DNA of 64,000 bases, taken from contig NZ_CP079105.1 in the NCBI RefSeq assembly GCF_019285775.1, positions 1,674,001 to 1,738,000 on the forward strand, written 5' to 3'. The DNA is from Skermania piniformis. Lineage in GTDB: Bacteria; Actinomycetota; Actinomycetes; Mycobacteriales; Mycobacteriaceae. Below are positions 27,640 through 36,313 of the stretch, piece after piece (position 1 is the first letter of the stretch; each line of letters opens with the position of its first letter). Made by a program: the position numbers and the translations under genes. Below the pieces are notes generated by a model. The model ran no database searches, had not been told where the DNA came from, and saw only the letters and a program-made list of their open reading frames with translations.

Positions 27640-28176
27640 TCAGAAGGTCAGCTGCATCACGTCGTCACGATGGAGGGTGCGACCGACGCGGAAGGTTCGC
27701 GTGCCGACTCGGACGAAGCCGTGCTTGGCGTAGAACCGCTTGGCCCGTTCGTTGCGCTGATTCACGCCGAGCCACAGGCCGGCAGCCCCTGCTGTGCGCG
27801 CCCGCTCGGCGACCGCGTGCATCAACGCGGTGGAGACGCCGGTGCCGTGCCGGCCGGGTAGCACGTACATCTTGCTCACCTCGGCGACCGGCCGTACCGT
27901 GACCGCCCGGGCGATCGAGGGATCGGCCGGTTCGGCGTCGACCAGCATCGCGTAACCGACGATGTCGTCGCCGGCGGTGGCCTTCAGAACGCTGTGCGCC
28001 GGGTCGGACAGGTACTCGCCGAATCGTTCGCTGGACAGCACCCCTGCGACGAATGCGTCGACGTCTTCTTCGGTGGCTTCCGGCGGGCAGGCCAGCGGGA
28101 AGGTCGTCGCGGCCACATCGCTGAGCGCCTCGGCATCCCACAGCCCGGCCCGGCTCACCACGACCTCGTCTGTCAT
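27640..28176 (-). CDS. GNAT-family N-acetyltransferase (Rv2669 orthologue)
   Basis: 178-residue acetyl-CoA-dependent acetyltransferase. Motif A: VSKMYVLPGRHGTGVSTALMHAVAERARTAG (Q/RxxGxG/A-like acetyl-CoA loop RHGTGV). Motif B: WLGVNQRNERAKRFYAKHGFVRVG. The substrate is unknown. Synteny with the Rv2681-Rv2669 block ends at this gene; everything to the right differs. ATG at 28176 is clear and the start fits the family length. Confidence 0.85.
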   Translation of the reverse strand: MTDEVVVSRAGLWDAEALSDVAATTFPLACPPEATEEDVDAFVAGVLSSERFGEYLSDPAHSVLKATAGDDIVGYAMLVDAEPADPSIARAVTVRPVAEVSKMYVLPGRHGTGVSTALMHAVAERARTAGAAGLWLGVNQRNERAKRFYAKHGFVRVGTRTFRVGRTLHRDDVMQLTF

Positions 28177-28284
28177 GCGCTTAGTAGAGCATGCCGGGCC
28201 GGACGAGTACGCCGGCCGACACCTCGGCTGCCGGCGGTCCGAGTACCGGCGATGCCGACGAATCCATGTCCGAGGATATTCAGC

Positions 28285-28290
28285 TATAAT
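28285..28290 (+). promoter_or_regulatory. Perfect -10 (TATAAT) upstream of the PLP decarboxylase
   Basis: The 293-base gap 28177-28469 is noticeably AT-richer than its flanks. It contains an exact TATAAT at 28285-28290; no good -35 is seen. If used, transcription starts near 28297, leaving a roughly 170-base leader before the GTG at 28470. An in-frame GTG at 28305 would make an almost leaderless, longer protein, but that extension has no recognisable domain. Confidence 0.5.
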
Positions 28291-28469
28291 TGCGCTAACG
28301 AAAGGTGCGAACCGAAAACCGGTTCATGTGCAATCGACGCAAAGAATGGAGCGTCGCTACAGTCGGGTTTCGCCGAGATCGCAACTGCTCGTCGGTCGAT
28401 ATCGCGGTCGAAAACTCTGTTTTGTATCGCCGGATTCTATCCGGGATCGTCGTAGTACCGGAGTTCCCT

Positions 28470-30104
28470 GTGAGTGAGTTTTTTTTTCGTGACCTCGGCC
28501 AGGTCGAAGAGCTACTGCAACGCTATCTTCGAGCAATACTTCCGCTGAAGCGGCGAGACCGGCCTACTTTTACCGATTACGGAGTTTTCGACTACGCCGA
28601 CGTGCTCGACGATTACGCCGTCGAGTATACCGGCGCGGGCGACGAGACCATGATCGAAGAGCTTCGGTCCATGTTCACCAACGCGGTCAACTGGGACTGC
28701 GTCGGCACCCTGTACAACGTGCATCCGAACCTGTCCCTGCATGCTCAGGTGGCGTCCTTCGTGTCGTCGTTCGCCAACCCCAACCTCGGTCAGGACGTGT
28801 CGAGCGGGCAGTTCGCCGCGACCGAACGCAGCCTGGTCCGGATAATGTCGGAGCTGGCCGGATGGGCGACCGACGGGCGCGGCATCTTCACGTTCGGGGG
28901 CAAGGCCACCAGCTTGTACGGGGTGAAGCTGGCGCTCGATCGGCACCAGCCGGACCTGCGCCGACGGGGCTTGGTCGGGCGTCCGGTCGTGCTTTCGACC
29001 GACGTAGGACATCCGTGCCACGTCGAGGTCTGCAACTGGCTGGGGATCGGTGAGGACAACTGCGACCGGCTACCCACCACCGCCGGTGTGCTCGATCCGG
29101 AGGTGTTGGCGGCGGCGTTGCGCGCGCACTATCGATCCGGGGCGACCCCGGTCTGCATCGTCGCGACCGGTTGCTCGACCAACTCGCACTCGGTCGACCG
29201 GTTCGCCGAGATCGCCGACGTCGCGGGGGCCGTCGCGGCGGAATTCGGCGCGGTCCGGCCCTGGCTGCACGTCGACGCGGTGATCGGTTGGGTGTACCTG
29301 CTGCTCGCCCGCTACGATTTCGTCGGCAACCCGTTGGATATCCCGGAACAAGTCGCGACGATCCTGCATAACAAGTATCGGATGATGGCCGACGTGAAAT
29401 TCGCCGATTCCTTCGGTATCGACTTCCACAAGACCGGTTTCGCCGGATACAACAGCAGTTTATTCCTCACTCGGCATCCCGAAATTCTGCACTCGATCGA
29501 AGGTGGCTACGTCGAGTCCGATCCGATGCGTTTTTCCGACTATTCGCCGTATCTGTATTCGCTCGAATTGTCCCGGTCGGCACACGGCCCGGTTTCGGCA
29601 TGGGCGGCCCTGCGCAGTCTCGGATTCGAGGGATTCACCCGGATTCTCGCCGATCAGACGGCCGGATATCTCCGGTTGAAACAACTCTTGGGCGCGGATT
29701 CGAGATTCCAGGTCCTGAATCGGACCGAAGAGTCCAATCTGGTCCTGGTGACCCTGTTGCCGCCGGACCTGGAGCAGGTCGATGCCGATACTCCGCCCGA
29801 TGCGGTCGCTCGGGTCCGGGCGCTCAACGAACAGTTCCACCGGTTCGTCATCGCACAGCACGCCGAGAGCGCGTCGCCGGTCTTCTTCTCGATCTCGCGG
29901 GGGTACGACTTCGACGGGTTGCAACTGGCTCCGGTCAAGTTGTACTCGTTCAATTCGCACTTCGACCGGGCGGCCGCCGAAGCGAACTACGCGGCGATCG
30001 TCGATCTGGTGCATCGGTTCGGTCGGGATTCGGCCGGCGTCGGCTACTTCAACTGGATCGAGTTCATGCAGCTCAAGGACACCCGCGGGCGCGCCGCGCA
30101 GTAG
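28470..30104 (+). CDS. PLP-dependent (group II) amino-acid decarboxylase-like protein
   Basis: 544 residues from GTG 28470, chosen for the GGAG site at 28460-28463. A run of nine T (28479-28487) lies three codons in, encoding FFF. Group II decarboxylase fold: NWDCVGTLYNVHPNLSLHAQVASFVSSF, FTFGGKATSLYGVKLALDRH, and the PLP Schiff-base Lys321 in DFHKTGFAGYNSS with upstream HVDAVIGW (Asp holding the pyridine nitrogen). Relatives decarboxylate glutamate, diaminobutyrate or aromatic amino acids; the substrate is not evident. It is isolated: no synthetase or transporter partner sits beside it, so it could make an amine building block or play a catabolic role. Confidence 0.78.
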   Translation: MSEFFFRDLGQVEELLQRYLRAILPLKRRDRPTFTDYGVFDYADVLDDYAVEYTGAGDETMIEELRSMFTNAVNWDCVGTLYNVHPNLSLHAQVASFVSSFANPNLGQDVSSGQFAATERSLVRIMSELAGWATDGRGIFTFGGKATSLYGVKLALDRHQPDLRRRGLVGRPVVLSTDVGHPCHVEVCNWLGIGEDNCDRLPTTAGVLDPEVLAAALRAHYRSGATPVCIVATGCSTNSHSVDRFAEIADVAGAVAAEFGAVRPWLHVDAVIGWVYLLLARYDFVGNPLDIPEQVATILHNKYRMMADVKFADSFGIDFHKTGFAGYNSSLFLTRHPEILHSIEGGYVESDPMRFSDYSPYLYSLELSRSAHGPVSAWAALRSLGFEGFTRILADQTAGYLRLKQLLGADSRFQVLNRTEESNLVLVTLLPPDLEQVDADTPPDAVARVRALNEQFHRFVIAQHAESASPVFFSISRGYDFDGLQLAPVKLYSFNSHFDRAAAEANYAAIVDLVHRFGRDSAGVGYFNWIEFMQLKDTRGRAAQ

Positions 30105-30130
30105 GCCCGGCGGGGGCCGGCCGGGGCTAC
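30101..30130. terminator. Bidirectional hairpin between convergent genes
   Basis: GTAGGCCCGGC (30101-30111) pairs with GCCGGGGCTAC-like sequence at 30120-30130 with one mismatch and an 8-base loop. It overlaps the stop codons of both convergent genes and has no U-tract. Confidence 0.55.
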
Positions 30131-31038
30131 CCGGCCAGTTGCCGCCGGAGGAATCCGAGCTGGTGGGCGACCGCCGCGTCGAAGTATTCGGCAAACAGGG
30201 TGAAGTGGTCGCCGGGGTAGTGCCGGACCTCGGCGCGCGCGGCGAAGGCCACCTTGGCCGCGGCATGCGGCGGGGCGGCCCGGTCGAAGTCGGCGATCTG
30301 TACCAACACCGGCACGGTGATCCGGGCCGCGTAGGCGGCTACCCGGTAGTTCGCCAACTCCACGCCGAGCGCGGCGTCCACCTCGTTGCGCCAGGTCGGC
30401 CCGGCGACGGCAAGGTAGCTCTCGTAGTGGCCGGGACCGGTCAGCGCTGCACGTTCGCCGGGACGGCCGACCACCGGCAGCATCGTCGCCGCTCGTCCGG
30501 CTCGGCCGGCGAGCGAGCTGCGGAGTGCGGTACCGCTCGCTGCGAGCAGCTCGCGAACGCCCACCTGAGCAAGTGCGTGCCGGGCCGCCGCCGGCCCGGA
30601 CACCAGGGGCACCAGCGCGATCACCGCGCACACCATGGGTAGCTCGGCGGCCAGCCGCAGCACGTGCCCGCCGGACATCGACACGCCCCAGAGCACGATG
30701 CGGTCGGGGTCGACGCCGGGTTCCCGGACGGCCGTGGCGACCGCGGCCCGGTAGTCGTCGCGTTGTCCGGCCAGCGAGATCCGTTGTCGAGGCTGCCCGG
30801 CGGAGGAGCCGAAACCTCGATAATCGAAGACGAGCACGGCGAGTCCGGCGTCCCGCAACGCACGGGCGAACGCGGCCAGGCCGGAGTCCTTGGTTCCCCC
30901 GAGCCCGTGCGCCATCACCACCGCCGGATGCCCGGCCGCGCGTTCGAAGGGTCCGCCGGGTCGCGGCGCGAAGAACCAGCCGTCGCAGGTCGTCCCGGAC
31001 GAGTCGAAGGTCAGCGACCGGAAGTCGGTGTCGCTCAT
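30127..31038 (-). CDS. Alpha/beta-hydrolase fold protein
   Basis: 303 residues. VVMAHGLGGTKDSGL holds the oxyanion region and VLVFDYRGFGSSAGQPRQRI the next strand. The nucleophile elbow is LWGVSMSGGHV (GxSxS/G), with late Asp (IADFDRAAPPH) and His (YPGDHFTLF). Similar to DUF1100/peptidase-S15-like esterases in actinobacteria. ATG 31038 overlaps the flavin monooxygenase stop, so the two are co-translated. This suggests the pair oxidises and then hydrolyses a substrate, for example Baeyer-Villiger ester formation followed by cleavage; that is inference from the pairing. Confidence 0.85.
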   Translation of the reverse strand: MSDTDFRSLTFDSSGTTCDGWFFAPRPGGPFERAAGHPAVVMAHGLGGTKDSGLAAFARALRDAGLAVLVFDYRGFGSSAGQPRQRISLAGQRDDYRAAVATAVREPGVDPDRIVLWGVSMSGGHVLRLAAELPMVCAVIALVPLVSGPAAARHALAQVGVRELLAASGTALRSSLAGRAGRAATMLPVVGRPGERAALTGPGHYESYLAVAGPTWRNEVDAALGVELANYRVAAYAARITVPVLVQIADFDRAAPPHAAAKVAFAARAEVRHYPGDHFTLFAEYFDAAVAHQLGFLRRQLAG

Positions 31039-32429
31039 GCCGGTGCCTGTTCCGCCACCCGAGCCCAGCGCGGCGCACCGGCCGCCGCGGCGCGCCGGGC
31101 ACCCGCCGGAAGCTCGCGAACCCGCATGTCGTGCTCGTAGAGGAAGTAGTCCACCTGCTGGGTATGCCGCGGCCGGTCGAGCATGTGCCCGGTGTAGCGC
31201 TGCTGGTCGGCGACGATCACCCGACGCATCTCGGCAGTGTCCGGCAATCGGTAGCGGCCCACCGCGTAGGCGCCGATCAGCCGTGCCTGGCATTCGACGA
31301 ACGGGAACAACGTCGGCGTCGCCTGGGCGAATCCGGCGAACACCACGTCCTCGATACCGGGCAGGAACATCCGTTTGAACAGGTCGATCCGGTTGTCCGG
31401 GGCGCCGATGAAACCGGGGTCGAAGAACGGGAACGTGATGTTGTAGCCGGTGGCGTAGACGATCACGTCGAAGTCGTCGGCGCTGCCGTCCTCGAAGTGC
31501 ACCGTGTGGCCGTCGAGCCGGGTGATGTTCGGTTTGGGGATCACGTCGCCCGAGCCCAGTCGCAGCGGCAACTCCACCGACTGGGTGGGATGTGCCTCGA
31601 ACAGTTTGTGGTTCGGTTTCGGCAGGCCGTAGCGCTCGGGCCGGCCGGCGGTGATCGGCTGGATCGCCTGCGCAAGCTTGCGTTGCCACGACAACGGAAG
31701 GTGTGGGCTGGTTCGGTAGTACTTGTCGGCCGGTCGTCCGGCGATGTACTTCGGCACGATCCAGGCACTGGACCGGGTGGACAGGGTGAGCCGATTGCCC
31801 AGCGCCTTCGACGAGAGCTCGACGGCGATGTCGGCGGCACTGTTGCCCAGCCCGACCACCAGGATGCGCCGATCCCGAAAGTCCAACGGGGTCTGCGGAT
31901 CGATGTAGTGGTGCGCGTGCAGCGTTTCGCCGGCGAATTCGCCCGGAAAGTCGGGCAGTCGCGGGTCCCAGTGATGCCCGTTCGCGACCACGAGCAGGTC
32001 GAACTGTCGCGTTTCGCCCCGTTCGTCGTCGATGTCCCACCCGCCGTCGCGCCGACGCCGCGCGCTGGTCACCCCGTTGCCGAACTCGATCATCTCGGCG
32101 AGCTCGAACGTCGCGCAGTAGCCGTCCAGGTATTGCTTGATCTGGGTGTGGTGCGGGAAGTCGGGGTAGTCGGCCGGCATCGGATAGTCCCGGAACGACA
32201 GCTGGTGCTTGGAGGTGTCGATGTGCAGCGAGCGGTAAGCGCTGCTGTGTCCGTTCGGATTGCCGAATGCCCAGTTACCGCCGATTCGGTCCGACGACTC
32301 GAAGCAGGTGTAGGGCACGCCGTAGTCGCGCAGCATCTTGCTCGCGGTCAGCCCACTGATCCCGGCGCCGATCACGGCGGTCCGCGGCAGGTACATCCTC
32401 GAGCTCCGTTCCGGCGGGTCGGCGGTCAC
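31035..32429 (-). CDS. Flavin-containing / Baeyer-Villiger-type monooxygenase
   Basis: 464-residue class B flavoprotein monooxygenase using FAD and NADPH. FAD motif: AVIGAGISGLTASKML; GG-NW block: IGGNWAFGNPNGHSSAYRSL. The fingerprint FAGETLHAHHY (FxGxxxHxxxY) is at about residues 165-175, followed by the NADPH motif VVGLGNSAADIAVEL. The C-terminal YATGYNITFPFF is usual. The length fits FMO rather than the longer BVMOs. Co-translated with the alpha/beta hydrolase downstream. Substrate unknown; ketones, sulfides or amines are all possible. Confidence 0.88.
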   Translation of the reverse strand: MTADPPERSSRMYLPRTAVIGAGISGLTASKMLRDYGVPYTCFESSDRIGGNWAFGNPNGHSSAYRSLHIDTSKHQLSFRDYPMPADYPDFPHHTQIKQYLDGYCATFELAEMIEFGNGVTSARRRRDGGWDIDDERGETRQFDLLVVANGHHWDPRLPDFPGEFAGETLHAHHYIDPQTPLDFRDRRILVVGLGNSAADIAVELSSKALGNRLTLSTRSSAWIVPKYIAGRPADKYYRTSPHLPLSWQRKLAQAIQPITAGRPERYGLPKPNHKLFEAHPTQSVELPLRLGSGDVIPKPNITRLDGHTVHFEDGSADDFDVIVYATGYNITFPFFDPGFIGAPDNRIDLFKRMFLPGIEDVVFAGFAQATPTLFPFVECQARLIGAYAVGRYRLPDTAEMRRVIVADQQRYTGHMLDRPRHTQQVDYFLYEHDMRVRELPAGARRAAAAGAPRWARVAEQAPA

Positions 32430-32491
32430 GCAATAGAACCTGTTCCAGAATCGCAGATCCGTCCACCGGCGGCGTGATTACCATCGGGTTG

Positions 32492-33961
32492 ATGACCGAA
32501 TCCGTCGACGTCGCCGTGGTCGGCAGCGGACCGAATGGACTGGCCGCCGCGGTGATCGCGGCGCGGGCGGGTCTCGGGGTGCGGGTGTACGAGGCACAGT
32601 CCACCGTCGGCGGCGGCGCGCGCACGCTGGATCTCGGGTTGTCGCCGGGGGTGGTGCACGACGTGTGCTCCGCGGTGCATCCGATGGGTATCGCGTCGCC
32701 GTTCTTCCGCGAGTTCGATCTACCGGCCCGGGGCGTGCGGTTCCTGGTGCCGGAGGTGTCGTATGCGCAACCGCTGTTCGGGTTGCCGGCGGGGCTGGTC
32801 TATCGCGATCTCGACCGGACGGTGGCCGAGCTCGGGAGCGACGGTCCGGCATGGCAGGACCTGATGGCGCCGTTGGTCGCGGGGGTGGATGACGTTCTCG
32901 ACGTCGTGCTCGGCGACAAACGCAGCCTGCCGCGCGGTGTCCTGACCCCGGCCGCCGCCCGGTTCGTCGCCGGGGTGGTGGAACAGGGGAGCGTGCTGTG
33001 GAACCGACGGTTCACCGGAAACACCGCTCCCGCCTTGCTGTCCGGGGCGGCGATGCACGCGATCGGGCCGATGCCCTCGCTGGCCACCGGCGCGTCGGCG
33101 ATGCTGCTGGGGATGCTGGCCCATTCGCACGGCTGGCCGATTCCGGCCGGCGGCACCCAGACGATCACCGACGCGTTGGTCGCCGACCTGGTCGCGCACG
33201 GCGGCAGGGTGTGCACCGACCGGCCGATCGCCGACCTGGGCGAGCTACCCCGGGCGCGGGCATACCTGTTCGACACGTCGGCGGACGGTCTGCTCCGGAT
33301 TCTGGGCGATCGAGTACCCATGCGGTTTCGGCGAGCGGTGGGCCGGTTCCGTCACGGGGACGCTGCCGCCAAGGTCGATTTCGTGTTGAGCGCCGACGTG
33401 CCCTGGTCGGACCCGCGGGTGGGTGTGGCGGGGACGGTGCACCTCGGTGGTACCCGGGCGGAGATGGCGGCTGCGGAAAGGGCGGTGGCCGCCGGGCAGA
33501 TCGGGCCGCGGCCGAATGTTCTGGTCAGCGCGCCGAGCGTGGTAGACCGGTCCCGTATCGCGCCGAACGGGCATCGACCGCTGTGGAGCTACGCGCACGT
33601 GCCGAACGGGTCCGCCGTGGACGTGACCGAGTTGGTTACCGCGCGGATCGAGCGGTACGCGCCCGGGTTTCGGGACCTGGTCGTGGCGACCCGGTGCGTT
33701 CCGGCGAGCCGGCTGGCCGAGTGCAACGCCAACTATGTCGGTGGCGACATCGCGGCCGGTGCGGTGACCTTCTACCGGACGCTGGCGCGGCCGACCGCAC
33801 GCCGGGACCCGTACCGGGTACCGGTGGACGGGGTGTATCTGTGCTCGCAGGCGACGCCGCCGGGACCGGGGGTGCACGGCATGGCCGGCTACTGGTGTGC
33901 GAAACGGGTACTGCGCCAAAGGTTCGGGATCACCGAGCTGCCGTCGTCGGCGCCGGATTGA
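32492..33961 (+). CDS. Phytoene-desaturase-like FAD oxidoreductase
   Basis: 489 residues from ATG 32492; GTG 32474 in frame would add six residues. The FAD-binding start is DVAVVGSGPNGLAAAVIAARAGLGVRVYEAQSTVGGGART. Substrate-side blocks are HDVCSAVHPMGIASPFF and GWPIPAGGTQTITDALV. The C-terminal FAD block is GVYLCSQATPPGPGVHGMAGYWCAKRVL. Belongs to the COG1233 desaturase/isomerase family, common in mycolata but without a carotenoid cluster here. Its end is only six bases from the convergent lipoprotein gene. Confidence 0.85.
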   Translation: MTESVDVAVVGSGPNGLAAAVIAARAGLGVRVYEAQSTVGGGARTLDLGLSPGVVHDVCSAVHPMGIASPFFREFDLPARGVRFLVPEVSYAQPLFGLPAGLVYRDLDRTVAELGSDGPAWQDLMAPLVAGVDDVLDVVLGDKRSLPRGVLTPAAARFVAGVVEQGSVLWNRRFTGNTAPALLSGAAMHAIGPMPSLATGASAMLLGMLAHSHGWPIPAGGTQTITDALVADLVAHGGRVCTDRPIADLGELPRARAYLFDTSADGLLRILGDRVPMRFRRAVGRFRHGDAAAKVDFVLSADVPWSDPRVGVAGTVHLGGTRAEMAAAERAVAAGQIGPRPNVLVSAPSVVDRSRIAPNGHRPLWSYAHVPNGSAVDVTELVTARIERYAPGFRDLVVATRCVPASRLAECNANYVGGDIAAGAVTFYRTLARPTARRDPYRVPVDGVYLCSQATPPGPGVHGMAGYWCAKRVLRQRFGITELPSSAPD

Positions 33962-33967
33962 CCCGGA

Positions 33968-34552
33968 TCACGCCGCGCGTTGCAGTGTCAGCGAGGTGTT
34001 CTCGGCGTCGATCTGCGCGGTATTGCCGTCGCAGCGGACCTGGGCCACTCCGGATGGGGCGAGGACCTCGGCCACCTCGGACAGCGGCACGTCCTGCACC
34101 GAGGTCGACGTGGTCATCACGGCGGCTCCGGCACTCTCGTCCACGGTGAACGTGGCCGGACTCCCGGCCACCGATCCGCGTATCTGCGCGTCGATGGCGA
34201 CATCCGCGGTGAACCACGGTCCGGTGATCGGCAGATGCGCCCGACTCCCGCTGATCTGCCATCGGTCGTCGCGAAAAGTCATCGCCAATCCGGGAATCGG
34301 CTCGGTCACGTCGGGCCGGCCGATGATCGAGGTGCGGTGGCTTCGCACGCCGACGACGTCGTACTCGCCGGAAAGACACGAGGCGTCACCGGCATCGGTT
34401 GCGGTCGGTGTCGTGCTGGTTGTGGTCTCCGGCTGATCTGTGCCGGAGGAGCAGGCCCCGATCATCGCGAACGCCGTCGCGCCGAGCAGCGCCCGAGGAA
34501 GGTAGGCGAAGCGATAGCCGCAGCCACCCGTGGTGCTGTCGGTGGTGCCCAT
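33968..34552 (-). CDS. Putative lipoprotein of unknown function
   Basis: 194 residues from ATG 34552. An n-region with Arg, a hydrophobic segment and the lipobox MIGAC predict a diacylglyceryl Cys at residue 34. A Thr-rich linker (ETTTSTTPTATDAG) follows, then a compact beta-rich domain (CLSGEYDVVGV to the C-terminus) with two later Cys-containing strands. Similar small beta-domain lipoproteins are common in Nocardia and Mycobacterium. No known partner is nearby. The longer upstream frame runs through the tRNA and is not coding. Confidence 0.72.
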   Translation of the reverse strand: MGTTDSTTGGCGYRFAYLPRALLGATAFAMIGACSSGTDQPETTTSTTPTATDAGDASCLSGEYDVVGVRSHRTSIIGRPDVTEPIPGLAMTFRDDRWQISGSRAHLPITGPWFTADVAIDAQIRGSVAGSPATFTVDESAGAAVMTTSTSVQDVPLSEVAEVLAPSGVAQVRCDGNTAQIDAENTSLTLQRAA

Positions 34553-34639
34553 ATTTCGACGATATCGCCGGATGGGGTCGAGTCGATCTGCCGACCGGAA
34601 TCTTGAGCGATTCGCAATCGGGGCCGCTATCTGTATGGG

Positions 34640-34711
34640 TGGTCCCGGCTGGGTTCGAACCAGCGACCTTCCGCGTGTGAGGCGGACGCTCTTCCACTGA
34701 GCCACGGGACC
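34640..34711 (-). tRNA. tRNA-Val(CAC)
   Basis: 72 bases. The acceptor GGTCCCG pairs with CGGGACC. Anticodon stem/loop TCCGC-CTCACAC-GCGGA has CAC at 34-36. T-loop GGTTCGAACC. Discriminator A; CCA is not encoded. Confidence 0.95.
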
Positions 34712-34790
34712 GCCGACCAGCCCGAGCGGGACTGCGTCGATCGATGGGCAACGTTAGCACGCACCTCACCGACCGACGCAACCTGCGCGG

Positions 34791-35552
34791 TCAGCCGGTG
34801 ATGATCACCGGATCGCCGTAGTTGGCGTTGTTCATGAACCATTCGGCGCGGTCGGTGGTCAGGTTGATGCAGCCGTGGCTCACGTTCTGGAAGCCCTGTT
34901 GCTGGATCGACCACGGCGCGGCGTGGACGAAGATGCCGCCGACGATCCGGGTGGCGAACTCGACATCGAGCTTGTAGCCCTCCGGGGAGTCGATCGGGAC
35001 GCCGTAGGTCGAGGAGTCCATCACGATGGTCGGGTACTTCTCCAGCACCGAGAACTGGCCCCACGGGGTCTCGTGGCCAGGCTTGCCGAACGATGCCGGC
35101 CATTCTTTGACGACCTCGCCGTTCACGCTGACGGTGAACACGTAGGTCGAGGTGTTGCCGACCGAGACGGTCGCGTTGCCGATCTCGAAGCGGGCGATCC
35201 GGTCCGCCGCGAGCACGGTCACCGACGTGTGCGCCGGCCAGTAGCCGGTCGGCTGCCACACCATGTCCTGGTCGCCGGTCCAGGAGAATTCACCCCGCGG
35301 GACTTCGCGTGATGCCGAGATCGTGAGCGAACGCTCGGCCGCTGCCCGGTCGGTGACCGGTGCGGCGAAGTGCACCGATATCGGTGCGGCGATGCCGACC
35401 ACCCGGCCGTCCGACGGGGTGATCTGAGCGACGGAGGGGACTCCCGATGGGGGATCAGGGGCGACAGCGGCGACGCCGTGGCCCGTGGACCACGCGATCG
35501 CGAGGGTCGCGAGGAGCGCGGTGAACAGGAAACGTACAGCCGGTTTACCCAT
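34791..35552 (-). CDS. L,D-transpeptidase (YkuD), LdtMt-like
   Basis: Makes 3->3 meso-DAP cross-links in peptidoglycan. 253 residues from ATG 35552 (AAAGGCGGT ribosome site); upstream in-frame Met codons at 35573 and 35612 are less likely. Signal/anchor at about 7-27, an Ig-like domain (ITPSDGRVVGIAAPISVHFAAPV) at about 45-120, then the YkuD domain. The catalytic motif is SHGCINL with Cys228 and its His two residues before, plus HAAPW. The C-terminus stops soon after, shorter than LdtMt2. It sits between tRNA genes on both sides. Confidence 0.92.
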   Translation of the reverse strand: MGKPAVRFLFTALLATLAIAWSTGHGVAAVAPDPPSGVPSVAQITPSDGRVVGIAAPISVHFAAPVTDRAAAERSLTISASREVPRGEFSWTGDQDMVWQPTGYWPAHTSVTVLAADRIARFEIGNATVSVGNTSTYVFTVSVNGEVVKEWPASFGKPGHETPWGQFSVLEKYPTIVMDSSTYGVPIDSPEGYKLDVEFATRIVGGIFVHAAPWSIQQQGFQNVSHGCINLTTDRAEWFMNNANYGDPVIITG

Positions 35553-35750
35553 GGCTGTACCGCCTTTCGACATGCGGACAAGCTTCGTTCGAGTGTACGA
35601 GGGCAAGATCATGGTTGGCCGGTCGTGGCGGCGACTGTTGTACGTCGGTGACCTTCGAGGTCGATATGACCAGCGGATTTGTGCCGGCTCGAGGCGTCGG
35701 CTAGTGTTCTTTTTCGCACCTGGGAGCTGATTTACCTAGTTCCGGGGGGT

Positions 35751-35823
35751 GCGGATGTAGCGCAGCTGGTAGCGCATCACCTTGCCAAGGTGAGGGTCGC
35801 GGGTTCGAATCCCGTCATCCGCT
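35751..35823 (+). tRNA. tRNA-Gly(GCC)
   Basis: 73 bases. The acceptor GCGGATG pairs with CATCCGC. Anticodon loop TTGCCAA between TCACC and GGTGA stems. Discriminator T; CCA not encoded. A TTTGTG/TAGTGT promoter-like pair lies about 50-75 bases upstream. Confidence 0.95.
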
Positions 35824-35847
35824 CGAGGTTGGACTCCGTCCCTTACC

Positions 35848-35918
35848 GGTGGAGTGGCCGAGTGGTGAGGCAACGGCCTGCAAAGCCGTGCACACGGGTT
35901 CGATTCCCGTCTCCACCT
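35848..35918 (+). tRNA. tRNA-Cys(GCA)
   Basis: 71 bases. The acceptor GGTGGAG pairs with CTCCACC. Anticodon loop CTGCAAA between ACGGC and GCCGT stems. Discriminator T; CCA not encoded. Second of three co-directional tRNAs. Confidence 0.95.
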
Positions 35919-35919
35919 C

Positions 35920-35994
35920 GCGCGATTAGCTCAGCGGGAGAGCGCTTCCCTGACACGGAAGAGGTCACTGGTTCAATCCCAGTATCGCGCACCA
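35920..35994 (+). tRNA. tRNA-Val(GAC)
   Basis: 75 bases including an encoded CCA. The acceptor GCGCGAT pairs with ATCGCGC. Anticodon loop CTGACAC between CTTCC and GGAAG stems. Together with tRNA-Val(CAC) on the other strand, two valine isoacceptors flank the L,D-transpeptidase. Confidence 0.95.
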
Positions 35995-36313
35995 TTGTTT
36001 ATGCAGGTCAGGACCGGTTTTCGCCGGTCAGTTCGATGCTCCGCACGACATACGCACCACGTCGAGAACCTGTGCACCACGTCACCCGGATCGAGCGACC
36101 GGGTACGCCCGCACCAATCGATCGACACCCCAGCAGCACGATGCCGGCCCGGTGTCGTGGGCGCGAAGCAGTTGCGGAAGACCCTATAGGTAGTTAAGGA
36201 CAGCTATGCTGTCGCCGCGGGATCGTCCTGCGGCCGATCCTGGATACCGCGCCCGACCCGCCCGAGATCGGCCGACGTCGGGGACTCGGTCACTGTGGAC
36301 TACGCCATCGAGA
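35995..36313. other. Gene-free stretch after the tRNA cluster
   Basis: About 320 bases. Apart from the hairpin at 36012-36029, I see only a short direct repeat (GCACCACGTC twice near 36053 and 36073). There is no integrase, attachment-site copy or convincing reading frame. Confidence 0.5.
36012..36029 (+). terminator. Hairpin after the tRNA cluster
   Basis: GACCGG (36012-36017) and CCGGTC (36024-36029) form a perfect 6-base stem with loop TTTTCG, 18 bases beyond the tRNA-Val CCA. No U-tract follows, as usual in high-GC actinobacteria. Confidence 0.5.

Noticed and set aside
28305-28469. Upstream extension of the PLP decarboxylase frame
   Set aside because: The extra 55 residues have no domain and unusual codons; the GTG at 28470 has a good ribosome site.
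32492-33961. Carotenoid biosynthesis cluster
   Set aside because: Only the desaturase-like oxidase is present; no phytoene synthase, cyclase or GGPP synthase lies nearby.
35751-35994. tRNA cluster as an integration site for a genomic island
   Set aside because: No integrase, no duplicated tRNA 3' end and no direct repeat were found downstream in the window.
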